A program made the translations under genes and the position numbers. A DNA stretch of 19,260 nucleotides from Bacteroidales bacterium (GTDB lineage Bacteria > Bacteroidota > Bacteroidia > Bacteroidales > WCHB1-69). Every line of letters begins with the position of its first letter. Position 1 is the first letter of the stretch. Positions 8,913-16,915 of the stretch are shown in pieces. The stretch is from contig JAIROC010000422.1 of NCBI GenBank assembly GCA_031257735.1, positions 1 to 19,260 on the forward strand. The letters are read 5' to 3'. The notes beneath the pieces are model-generated. The model was not told the origin of the DNA. It searched no databases and worked only from the letters and a program-made list of their open reading frames with translations.

Positions 8913-10640
8913 TCAATCTTTTGCGCAAATGAAAAATTTGATTTTTTGCATCTGTTCTCTGTCCGAAAAATTCACTACATTGGGAGAACCCCAATCATAT
9001 TTTTTAAACATTTCATCGATTCGATAAATTACACTTTCTTTTATTGTATTTTGCTTATTTTTCACAATCTCTTGAGAGTTATAATCAAAAAATTCATCAA
9101 AGTCTATATATATAATAGCGACTATAGGTGCATTAATAAACCCTTTTAAATATTTTAGAGCCTGCTCCAAATGACTCTCTGCCGTAAACTTATCTATGAC
9201 AAATAGAATTTTATCTGGAGAAAAAGAAAACACTAAGGACGTAAAAGTAATAAAGTCATTTTCAAAATTTTTATTCTGCATTCTGTATGGCGAGTCTGTA
9301 CTCATTATGACATATTGCTTTTCTTCCTGATTATATGTTTCTACCAAAACTTTTATATATGTGGCAAGATTATTGAGACTGACTACATCCTTTTCCAGAA
9401 AATCAAAACCAAACAATACTGATAGAGGATTATTGGAGATTAAAGCAGTATCATGTTTTTGTTTTTCTATAAGATTTACCAGAAATAATTCAAGAGTTAG
9501 AATATCTGTATAAGCAAAATTAAGTAGTAGCAAGTTTAACTTCCGATTCATAAAAATATGATCATTATTCATATTTTCTATAAAAGAATTTATTGAAATT
9601 GAGTTATCGAAGAGATATTTGATTTTTTTATTGTTATAATTCTTTATAGGAAAAAGAGAATAAGTGTCTATATTTTCGTTTAACCATTCCGCTTTATCAA
9701 GTGTAACTTCTGGTATTTTACCTGTAATAAGAGCAATCCTTATTTTCTCTCGAATAGGCAGTTGTCTATCGAAACTTTCCGTAATTGGTATAATATCATC
9801 AAATTCAACACAACTAGTATATTCTTTTAATAAACGGCATTCTCTTGTTAATCCCCAAAAAAAAATTCTCATTCCTGATAATTTTTCGTTAATTTCACAT
9901 CTATTTATAATAACAGGAGAAGTGTTTGCCTCAAAATCAAATCTTTTGTAATTTACATGTAGTAAATTTTCATTTAGAGGAACAGTCAATTCATTGAATT
10001 CTTCCAATGCATTAAGTCCTCTTAAAACATTTTCCTGTAAAAATTTCCCCAAAAGCCCAGTGATACGGGCTGTTGCAAAACTAGAATGATGAAACTTAAC
10101 ATTCTCAGGAGAAAATGGATTAATTCCATTTGTATAATATTGTATTTGGGAATTTTCTTTATATATAAATTGATCCGGTAATAACCGAGCGGTTCCCACT
10201 CCACAAACAGTTTGCATATAAGCTGGCAAAGAGAAAAATCCTGCATTGTTAGCAGCAGCTACAATTATACAGCCTTTCTTAAAAGCCTTATCACAAATCT
10301 CCCGGAATTCATAATAATAGTTCATATCAGTTATTGAAATACTGATATTAATGATATCCATATTATTCTCTATACACCAAGATATTGCTTTCAATAATTT
10401 TCTACTGCTTGTATGCATATTCTTATCAAATACTTTTAAATTATATATTTGTCCATCTTCTATAATTTCATTTATAAGATAAGCGCAAACCGTACCATGA
10501 AAAATATCATCATGATATGAATTAAAGTCACCTATATTTATTATCTCGCATTTTTTAAGATAGTTCGCATTTATGCCACTGTCTATTAATGCAATCTTTA
10601 CTTTTTCCATGAAAAATATCGAATAAAACCTATTTAACAT
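8913..10640 (-). CDS. Subtilisin-like (S8) protease fused to a peptide-maturation-like C-terminal domain
   Basis: The S8 fold occupies about residues 11-200. The catalytic triad is visible as Asp20 in IALIDSGINA, His48 in FHGTVCAYLI and Ser187 in HHSSFATARITG, with oxyanion Asn131/132 in VAAANNAG. The serine box is SFA rather than the usual GTS.A. No signal peptide is present, so it probably acts in the cytoplasm, which fits leader removal from the precursor before export. The remaining 350 or so residues are an extra module. From memory, stretches such as TALISNNPLSVLFGFDFLEK resemble the TIGR04066 "peptide maturation system" proteins of clostridial radical SAM peptide clusters; I could not check this. 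ATG at 10640 overlaps the permease stop by 7 bp, suggesting coupling; ATG at 10610 also fits the domain start. Confidence 0.8.
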   Translation of the reverse strand: MLNRFYSIFFMEKVKIALIDSGINANYLKKCEIINIGDFNSYHDDIFHGTVCAYLINEIIEDGQIYNLKVFDKNMHTSSRKLLKAISWCIENNMDIINISISITDMNYYYEFREICDKAFKKGCIIVAAANNAGFFSLPAYMQTVCGVGTARLLPDQFIYKENSQIQYYTNGINPFSPENVKFHHSSFATARITGLLGKFLQENVLRGLNALEEFNELTVPLNENLLHVNYKRFDFEANTSPVIINRCEINEKLSGMRIFFWGLTRECRLLKEYTSCVEFDDIIPITESFDRQLPIREKIRIALITGKIPEVTLDKAEWLNENIDTYSLFPIKNYNNKKIKYLFDNSISINSFIENMNNDHIFMNRKLNLLLLNFAYTDILTLELFLVNLIEKQKHDTALISNNPLSVLFGFDFLEKDVVSLNNLATYIKVLVETYNQEEKQYVIMSTDSPYRMQNKNFENDFITFTSLVFSFSPDKILFVIDKFTAESHLEQALKYLKGFINAPIVAIIYIDFDEFFDYNSQEIVKNKQNTIKESVIYRIDEMFKKYDWGSPNVVNFSDREQMQKIKFFICAKD

Positions 10641-11914
10641 TTCCTCTTTAATAAACGTATTATATTCCCGAACTTAAATTGGTTGCTGAAATCCAAAATT
10701 ACCTGTAGTAATACTTTCCCGGCAAAATGAGTCGTTACAATTACAGAAACAATTAGAATAAGTAATGAAATGAATATTTCGGTATATGGAATTCCAAAAG
10801 GAATTCTTGATAGCATTCCAACCGGAGAAGTAAGAGGAAAATAAGAAAGGAAATGTACTAAGCCATTTTCTACTCCTATATATTGATAACAGTATATAAA
10901 AGCAATCAATAAAGGGAGGGTAATAGGCATAACAAATTGTTGTGAATCTGTGTATTGATTTGACGAGGACCCTATTACCGCAAAAATTGCAGCGTATAAA
11001 AAAAATCCGAAAAGGAAAAATAACAAAAGGAACAGAATAGATAATACAAAATCTATGCTTAATACATACATATATAGGTCATTAATTACATTAGAATCCA
11101 GATTACTCATGCTTCCGTCGCCTTTTGTCAGATTGATTATTATTACACAACCTATTATCCATATCGCAAATTGAGTTAATCCTAATAATCCTGCTCCCAG
11201 AATCTTTCCTGAAACAAATTCATAGGCACGTATAGAAGAGAGAATTATTTCAATTATACGACTGTTTTTTTCAGAACTAATACTTTTCATTACCAAAGAA
11301 GAAAACTGAAAGATACAGATATATATAAGAAAAACAGAGATATATGCAATTGCTTTCAGAAAAGAAAATTTTTTTTCACTAGTTGTACCAATATTTATAC
11401 TTGAAAGAATAACAGCATTTTTGGATTGCTTTTGTAGATCTTCTATATTGATTCCTTTCAGAGTCAATAATTCATTTAAATATATACGTTCTAATTCTCT
11501 TTCGATATATTGCTTCTGATTATCGGACAATTCAATTTTTGTATATAAAGTTGACACAGCAATATTTTTCTGTCCAACATTATATTTCAAAACTCCGTGA
11601 TATTCATTATTTTGAACCATTGCTAACGCATGATCCAAATTATCAGACAAATAATAAAATTCCAAATTATAATTAGCTCTAATAGTATCTGAATAATCTA
11701 TTAAAATTATTTTTTTCACAAAGTTGTTCTCCAGACTAAGAAACTGTCTGGATGAAAAAAACAATAATAAAACGAGAAGGGGTACTAATGAAAAAATAAT
11801 GAAACTTTTTCTTTTGATCCCCTTGATATATTCATTTTGTAAAACTATAATTATATCATTATAGCTATTTTTAAACTTATTGAATATTTTCATTTTATGA
11901 ATGAATTTTGTCAT
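10634..11914 (-). CDS. ABC-2 type (NatB-like) transporter permease
   Basis: This 426-aa membrane subunit partners the ATPase encoded just upstream. One N-terminal helix (SFIIFSLVPLLVLLLFFSS) leads to an extracytoplasmic domain (about residues 55-185). About five more helices follow, from KAIAYISVFLIYICIFQFSS onward. The segment SSEKNSRIIEIILSSI after the second helix is the characteristic coupling motif of NatB/ABC-2 permeases. Length and layout are typical. ATG at 11914 overlaps the end of the ATPase gene by 20 bp; ATG at 11893, directly after that stop, is an equally plausible start. In this setting the pair may export the modified peptide or pump it away for self-protection, like AlbC/AlbD in the subtilosin cluster. 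The substrate is inferred from context only. Confidence 0.87.
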   Translation of the reverse strand: MTKFIHKMKIFNKFKNSYNDIIIVLQNEYIKGIKRKSFIIFSLVPLLVLLLFFSSRQFLSLENNFVKKIILIDYSDTIRANYNLEFYYLSDNLDHALAMVQNNEYHGVLKYNVGQKNIAVSTLYTKIELSDNQKQYIERELERIYLNELLTLKGINIEDLQKQSKNAVILSSINIGTTSEKKFSFLKAIAYISVFLIYICIFQFSSLVMKSISSEKNSRIIEIILSSIRAYEFVSGKILGAGLLGLTQFAIWIIGCVIIINLTKGDGSMSNLDSNVINDLYMYVLSIDFVLSILFLLLFFLFGFFLYAAIFAVIGSSSNQYTDSQQFVMPITLPLLIAFIYCYQYIGVENGLVHFLSYFPLTSPVGMLSRIPFGIPYTEIFISLLILIVSVIVTTHFAGKVLLQVILDFSNQFKFGNIIRLLKRKC

Positions 11915-12836
11915 CTACAATTCTTATGAATATTTGGTCTAAAGAAAGTCCTTTTTGTTGAAAAGCGGCAATAAAGACTTTATCTGAAACAGAACAAATT
12001 AATCTATTGAGGTCATTCTGGTCAGTTACAATATTGGGTTGGGGTTTTAGAATGGCTACGAATAATTCTTCTATTTTTTCTATTTTTTCAATAGAAAAAT
12101 TTTTATCTATAGAAGAATAGAACTCTTTTTCATTTCCCCGGAACTGAATTTCATATCTAAATTCTGTATTATACTCTTTTTTAAATGAAGAGATCGTTTT
12201 TGTTATCATAATATTCGATTTAGTAATAAAAGATATCTCATCACATAGTTCCTCTACAGACTGCATATTATGAGTCGATAAAATAATTGTACATCCACTA
12301 TGACTGAGATTTATTATTTCCTCCTTAAAAAACTGTACATTTAATGGGTCTAACCCACTGAACGGTTCATCAAGAAATAAGATGAGAGGATTATGAATAA
12401 CACTACATATAAACTGTACTTTTTGTTGCATTCCCTTTGATAGTTCAAATGGATATTTTTTTTCCCAATTTTCTATTTCTAAACGTTTTAACCAATAATT
12501 TATATTGTCATCAGCCTTTTCTTTGGAAACTCCTTTCAATCTTGCAAAATACAAAAGTTGATATCCGATTGTGCAGTCTTTATATAACCCTCGTTCCTCA
12601 GGTAAATATCCGATCTTTTTTAAATTAATGGCTGTAATATCCTTGCCATCAACGATTACTTTACCTCTATCAAAAGATAATATTTTATTTAGAATCCTTA
12701 TGAGAGTTGATTTTCCGGCACCATTAGGTCCCAGCAAACCATGTATACTTCCTTTTCTAACCGAAAAGTTAACGTTATTCAATGCCGTATAGTTATCATA
12801 TTTCTTTAATAACTGATGGACTTCTATAATATTCAT
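11895..12836 (-). CDS. ABC transporter ATPase (NatA-like)
   Basis: This is a complete 313-aa nucleotide-binding subunit. Walker A is GPNGAGKST at residues 36-44, the signature is LSKGMQQKV at 132-140, Walker B is LILFLDEP at 151-158, and the switch His189 is in LSTHN. The LSKG..QK signature and the C-terminal extension (about residues 215-313) are typical of NatA-type exporters, which pair with ABC-2 permeases. It lies 30 bp after the YcaO gene and overlaps its permease gene, so the pair is surely co-expressed with the peptide-modifying enzymes. It would drive export of, or immunity to, the peptide product. It is unlikely to be the missing ATPase of the MacB-type permease, because that class uses a different ATPase type. 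Confidence 0.93.
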   Translation of the reverse strand: MNIIEVHQLLKKYDNYTALNNVNFSVRKGSIHGLLGPNGAGKSTLIRILNKILSFDRGKVIVDGKDITAINLKKIGYLPEERGLYKDCTIGYQLLYFARLKGVSKEKADDNINYWLKRLEIENWEKKYPFELSKGMQQKVQFICSVIHNPLILFLDEPFSGLDPLNVQFFKEEIINLSHSGCTIILSTHNMQSVEELCDEISFITKSNIMITKTISSFKKEYNTEFRYEIQFRGNEKEFYSSIDKNFSIEKIEKIEELFVAILKPQPNIVTDQNDLNRLICSVSDKVFIAAFQQKGLSLDQIFIRIVDDKIHS

Positions 12837-12866
12837 TTGATTAAGTTTTAATGAAAACGGTTAGTT

Positions 12867-14663
12867 CTAAGATATAAAGTAAGAATAAACACTTTCCTGA
12901 TCAATAATATTTGTATCTAATTTAGCTTGTAATCTTTTTGCAACCTGAAGCCAATCTTGATATCGACATTTATTTTTTATTTTGCAGGTTAAACAGTTTC
13001 CACAAGTGGGAAATTCAAAATTGTCCAGTATAGTATCACTATTATTTATCGATTCAATTACGTTGTCAACCAACGTTGCGCTGAAAAGACAATACAGGTC
13101 AAACCTGATTTCTTGATCAGTTTTATCATTCGCAACTTTCAATTTCAAATAATGCATTATACAGAAAAAATAATTTTGATTACTTAATTTAGCCTTTAAT
13201 TTTTCTAGTGATTTTAAATAATTATCAATATAACATATTGCCTTTTTGTAATCCTTAACCTTGACACACAACAAAAAAAGCAAAAAATCTATTGATATAT
13301 TAATGTCTGAATCAGATATTAGTTTTGTAGAATCTCTTAATAATTGCCCATTATCCGAAGAATAAGCAAATTGTCGGAAAGGATCAACTCTATACTCTTC
13401 AATAGATTTTATACAATCCACAATTTGTTCTTTTGTAGCATTTGGAAGATTCAATAAAATTTTAATGGATGGTGCAAAATCCAGACTTTGTTTAAAATAA
13501 TCAATATCATAGAACTCACTCATCCCAGGAATATAGATATGAAATGTTGGAAAATTTAAGAAAGAAGAATCATGTACATAGATTTCATAGCCTGTATTTA
13601 TGAGTTTATCTCTCAAAAAAGAAAGAGAATGCTTAGAACTTATAAATTCATCCAAAAATGCAGTTTTATAATTAGGAACACCAACAGAATAGAAAAAGTC
13701 TGTCAGAAAACAGGAAATCTGAAAATCATCGATCCCTTTCTTCGTTAAAATATCAGCCCTCCCATCTAACAGATTATATTCAAACATCTTGCCCTCATAT
13801 TTACTTTCAAAACCTTGAAAGGCTTCTGTCAGGCATCTCATTAACGCCACTTCAAAAGAAAGATCAGCACCGAAGTTGACTATACATTTCGAATATTCAT
13901 TTTTGAAAATTATGACAGCTAATACAGGAAGTAAACCATTTAATGTGCAATCTTTCACTATAATTTTAAATCCTTTAGATTCAAGCTGATCAATATGATT
14001 GTAAATACTAAGATTTTCCAGTTCACTCAATGGAATAGTAGGTATGGTTAATTTATTCTCATAAATATAACGGATAACATATCGTTCAAAAATTTCACAA
14101 ATTCCCTGTGCAATAGCTTCTTCTGGAGTATTACCTGCACACATTCCATTTGAAGTAGTAAATGAATATAAAAACTCAGGTAAATAGCAAACTTTATTTC
14201 TATTTACATTGTAATAAGGTATACAATTAAAAGAATGGTTTGATGGAAGTTTTTCTATATTCTTCATTTCCCCTTTTAATATATTCTTAAAAAATGCTTC
14301 ATTTTCCTCCATAATTTCATCTAAAGGCATTACTTTACAACTAGGCCTTTTAAGAATAAATTCATTCATCAATCCAAAATTCCGACCGAACAACGATAGA
14401 TTCTGTAATCTTTCCATAAATTCACTGTATCCACTTGCCAATGCATATTCATGTGTAATCCCCTTACCATTAGCTCCCAAATGGAACGCAAATGGCGGTG
14501 TGATCCGGGAAGAAAAAAAACAATCGGAATACATGGAAATAGTTTCCTCTCGCAAGAGAAATCCTAATTCTTGATATAAAATAGATCTTATTTTTTGTAT
14601 TGTATCAATTGGTTTAGCATCTTTATGATTTTTATACCATGAAAAATCGGTTTTAGTTTGCAT
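12867..14663 (-). CDS. YcaO-family ATP-dependent peptide-modifying protein, E. coli YcaO type
   Basis: YcaO enzymes phosphorylate a peptide amide oxygen with ATP to form azolines, thioamides or amidines. The ATP-binding elements are visible: NGKGIT (residues 65-70) with E81/E84/R85, then NGMCAGNT (172-179) with E190, E193 and R194, and FGADLSFEVALMRCLTE. The overall layout is unlike TOMM cyclodehydratases and very like stand-alone E. coli YcaO. The shared features are the SNGM.AGNT..EA..QG..E.FERYV block, IYIPGMSEFY, a length near 590 aa and a helical C-terminal part; the cyclodehydratase PxPxP tail is absent. E. coli YcaO has been linked to RimO-dependent methylthiolation, but its chemistry is unsettled. 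Odd feature: Cys554, 557, 560 and 566 form CX2CX2CX5C, a possible metal or Fe-S site. No E1-like or TfuA partner is present. Its start overlaps the radical SAM gene by 11 bp. Confidence 0.9.
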   Translation of the reverse strand: MQTKTDFSWYKNHKDAKPIDTIQKIRSILYQELGFLLREETISMYSDCFFSSRITPPFAFHLGANGKGITHEYALASGYSEFMERLQNLSLFGRNFGLMNEFILKRPSCKVMPLDEIMEENEAFFKNILKGEMKNIEKLPSNHSFNCIPYYNVNRNKVCYLPEFLYSFTTSNGMCAGNTPEEAIAQGICEIFERYVIRYIYENKLTIPTIPLSELENLSIYNHIDQLESKGFKIIVKDCTLNGLLPVLAVIIFKNEYSKCIVNFGADLSFEVALMRCLTEAFQGFESKYEGKMFEYNLLDGRADILTKKGIDDFQISCFLTDFFYSVGVPNYKTAFLDEFISSKHSLSFLRDKLINTGYEIYVHDSSFLNFPTFHIYIPGMSEFYDIDYFKQSLDFAPSIKILLNLPNATKEQIVDCIKSIEEYRVDPFRQFAYSSDNGQLLRDSTKLISDSDINISIDFLLFLLCVKVKDYKKAICYIDNYLKSLEKLKAKLSNQNYFFCIMHYLKLKVANDKTDQEIRFDLYCLFSATLVDNVIESINNSDTILDNFEFPTCGNCLTCKIKNKCRYQDWLQVAKRLQAKLDTNIIDQESVYSYFIS

Positions 14664-16014
14664 TGTTTAAATATTTATTTATGATATTTTCTGTAATCTT
14701 ATTGTTAATCGCCGTGTTGCAGATAGCCTGTCCATTATCAATTCTTCTCTTATTGACAATCATAATTTTTATTATACATTTTCCGCAAAAACTGACAGAA
14801 TCGCATTTCAGACACGCTTTTGCCTTTTCGGGAGAAAATCTGATAGTACTAAAAAAATCCACAACCTCATTGTCAATAAATATCGATCTTATCGATTGAT
14901 GAAAAAAGTTCCCTATTTTTATAGTGTCTGTTACTAATTGACAGGCCTGTACATCTCCATTATAGAAAATAGATACATTTTTCCAGCCTGCTCCACAATT
15001 GGGAAGTAAATGCAAATTGGATTTAGTCTGCTTATCATTCGTAAATCTCATGATATCACTATATTTTCTCGAAACATTCGTATAAATATTAACCATCTCC
15101 TGATAACATTCACTAGTTCTATCGCTGATCATTTTTCCATCTGGAAACGTTTGAGAATTTCCACGACCAATATCTTCAGGAGCACTTATCATAATAGTTT
15201 TAAGACCTAATTTTTTCATATAAGCACAAAACTCTTCAAGCTCCCATCTATTTTCATATAACATCATATAAGTAACTCCGACATTAACTCCCAAATTTAT
15301 CAACTTTTCAATCGCTTTAAACGTTCTGTTTTTAGTCCCCTTTACCTGTCGTATAAGATCATTAGTGGTACTAGTCATCCCATCAACACTAATTCTTATT
15401 CCTATTTTTTTATTATGTTTAGAAACAATATCATAGAATTCTTTCCTGAATAAAGAACCATTGGTCATTATAGATATGTATTCAAAGGATTCACAGGCAA
15501 ACTCTAATATTTCTTTAAATCCCGGATGAACCAAAGGTTCTCCACCTGTTAGCTCTAAAACTCTCACACCAATATCTTTTAATTGTGCAATTAAATCTTT
15601 TGTTTTCTCTATAGATAGAAAAGAATTACCATGAGGTTCATAATTACCATAACAATAACTGCATTTTAAATTACACCTATCAGTTAAAACTAAACTTACC
15701 ACTTCAGGAAAGCTATAATTAACAGAAACAATAGGCCTGAAAATAGCTTCTTCCGAAAATGAAATAATTCTTCTTTCTTTAAGTTCATCCATAAATAAAT
15801 AAAAAGAATCTTCATTTATTTGGTAATGTCTTATCAACTCTTCGTAAATAGAAGAAAAAGAAGTGATTCCATCAATATATTTAATTATTTCCCACACATC
15901 ACTTTTTATAGCGATAGATTTTCTTTCCGAACAACGGTAGAGTAAATTATTCTTAAAATTTGCTTGAATGTCTTCCAATACAAAAGGATATTGCTTTCTT
16001 ATATCAATCTTCAT
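14653..16014 (-). CDS. AlbA-like radical SAM/SPASM peptide-modifying enzyme (probable sactisynthase)
   Basis: This 453-aa protein is close in length to AlbA of the subtilosin cluster. Residues 1-90 fit a PqqD-like RiPP recognition domain that would hold the leader peptide. The radical SAM cluster ligands are C114, C118 and C121 in DRCNLKCSYCYG, followed by TGGEP (156-160) and VHPGFKEIL. The SPASM region carries C340 in PNCGAGWKNVSI, C358, C401, C404, C410, C413 and C432, enough for two auxiliary Fe-S clusters. Stretches such as NCGAGWK, GNFFH.S..SIF and TNGSL.RKE look particularly AlbA-like. Family members join Cys sulfur to alpha-carbons of partner residues. The precursor gene is 131 bp upstream across a terminator. 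ATG at 16014 is chosen; the longer frame starts with TTG. Sacti- versus ranthipeptide (beta/gamma-carbon) chemistry cannot be decided by reading. Confidence 0.92.
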   Translation of the reverse strand: MKIDIRKQYPFVLEDIQANFKNNLLYRCSERKSIAIKSDVWEIIKYIDGITSFSSIYEELIRHYQINEDSFYLFMDELKERRIISFSEEAIFRPIVSVNYSFPEVVSLVLTDRCNLKCSYCYGNYEPHGNSFLSIEKTKDLIAQLKDIGVRVLELTGGEPLVHPGFKEILEFACESFEYISIMTNGSLFRKEFYDIVSKHNKKIGIRISVDGMTSTTNDLIRQVKGTKNRTFKAIEKLINLGVNVGVTYMMLYENRWELEEFCAYMKKLGLKTIMISAPEDIGRGNSQTFPDGKMISDRTSECYQEMVNIYTNVSRKYSDIMRFTNDKQTKSNLHLLPNCGAGWKNVSIFYNGDVQACQLVTDTIKIGNFFHQSIRSIFIDNEVVDFFSTIRFSPEKAKACLKCDSVSFCGKCIIKIMIVNKRRIDNGQAICNTAINNKITENIINKYLNNAN

Positions 16015-16090
16015 AAGAATGAGATTCGTTGTTAATTTTATCGACAATTATTTCTTACTTTGCAGAATACTGCTTTATATTTTTAATAAA

Positions 16091-16134
16091 TAAAGAAAAA
16101 AGTTTAGCCTTCTTCAAATGGAAAGCTAAACTTT
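16091..16134 (-). terminator. Intrinsic terminator/attenuator between precursor and radical SAM genes
   Basis: On the minus strand AAAGTTTAGC (16134-16125) pairs perfectly with GCTAAACTTT (16108-16099). Three further pairs are possible inside the 16-nt loop, and the 3' arm runs into TTTTTTCTTTATTT. It begins 11 bp after the precursor stop. Its place between a RiPP precursor and its enzyme genes suggests partial termination that raises precursor mRNA over enzyme mRNA. Confidence 0.8.
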
Positions 16135-16145
16135 CAAAGTAATGG

Positions 16146-16331
16146 TTATTCACCACTTGTTGTCAAGGCTCCTGTTGCTAAAAATGCAAGTTCAGGACCA
16201 CATGCAGCCGCAGCACAAGCAGCGCAAGCAATACACCAGGCGCTTTCCACAACAGCATTTTCCACATCTAGTTTTTCTTTCTCAATCGTCGTCTGAGACG
16301 AATCTAATGAAACAATTTCTGGTTTTACCAT
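16146..16331 (-). CDS. Cys-rich RiPP precursor peptide, sactipeptide-like
   Basis: This is a 61-aa peptide with two distinct halves. Residues 1-30 are a charged leader (MVKPEIVSLDSSQTTIEKEK onward, ending near NAVVES). Residues 31-61 are a small-residue-rich core with W32 and Cys33, Cys36, Cys39 and Cys44 in CIACAACAAAAC. Next come GPELAFLATG and ALTTSGE. Four close Cys followed by a stretch of hydrophobic, Thr and Ser acceptors is the arrangement of hairpin sactipeptides. It is closest to thurincin H, which also has a Trp before the Cys block, Glu-Leu after it and Thr/Ser near the end. ATG at 16331 is chosen; the longer frame begins with GTG and adds an implausible hydrophobic extension. The next gene in the operon is an AlbA-like enzyme. 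The leader cleavage site and the actual crosslinks are unknown. Confidence 0.88.
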   Translation of the reverse strand: MVKPEIVSLDSSQTTIEKEKLDVENAVVESAWCIACAACAAAACGPELAFLATGALTTSGE

Positions 16332-16525
16332 AAATAATAACTTTAATAAATTAATAATAAAAATAACAATCACGATTTAGCTCCATTCATTACATGTTTT
16401 TATAGCCCTTCCCACATCTTTTTAAATGATACTTAATAGCTTTAAATTAATAGTGAGTGATACACTAAATCAAAAAAAATATATTTATGTCTTTTTATGA
16501 TAATATTATGAATATCCTTTAGATA

Positions 16526-16822
16526 TTATTCTCCATTTTCATTTTTCTTTTCAATCCGACTCATACTTTTCAATTTACGTATAAATCCTATTACAACAAA
16601 TATTCCCAATAACCAACATATAATTATTAAAGTTTTCTCTAAAAACATTTTAGTAATCAATAGATAAACTCCAAACATAACCAATAAAACTCCTTGATAC
16701 AATATATACTTCTTTTTATTACTGTTAGATGATTTAATATCAGGAATTAATTTAAACAAAAGAACACAGAGACCTGCCAATATCAAAAGCAACGGAATCC
16801 AATACAATTTGATAAAATCCAT
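16526..16822 (-). CDS. Small membrane protein upstream of the precursor, immunity candidate
   Basis: This 98-aa protein has three hydrophobic helices, at about residues 6-26, 41-60 and 64-82. They are separated by a short basic loop (SSNSNKKKY), and a basic and acidic tail ends the protein (RKLKSMSRIEKKNENGE). I do not recognise the family. It lies directly before the precursor in the same direction with a gap of about 195 bp. In known sactipeptide clusters such as subtilosin, a very small membrane protein (AlbB) near the precursor gives self-immunity, so that is a reasonable but unproven idea. ATG at 16822 is the only good start. Confidence 0.65.
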   Translation of the reverse strand: MDFIKLYWIPLLLILAGLCVLLFKLIPDIKSSNSNKKKYILYQGVLLVMFGVYLLITKMFLEKTLIIICWLLGIFVVIGFIRKLKSMSRIEKKNENGE

Positions 16823-16915
16823 AATTTATTTTTTTATAGTAAATATTTAATGAAAATCGAATATTTTCCTTTTAAGTATAAGAATATATTTATCATTTAT
16901 ATCTAATCTGAATTT

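Noticed and set aside
12060..12095. Short tandem TTCTATTTTT-like repeats within the ABC ATPase gene
   Set aside because: They encode a charged IEKIEKIEE-like stretch in the normal C-terminal extension and look like ordinary coding sequence.
16142..16333. Plus-strand 63-aa frame opposite the precursor
   Set aside because: It is His/Gln-rich only because it is antisense to the Ala/Cys-rich core. The minus-strand reading has a leader-core structure and fits its neighbours.
16451..16467. TAGTG/CACTA dyad upstream of the precursor as an operator
   Set aside because: Arms are only 5 bp in very AT-rich DNA and do not extend, so chance is likely. I also found no exact TAnnTTTG element nearby.
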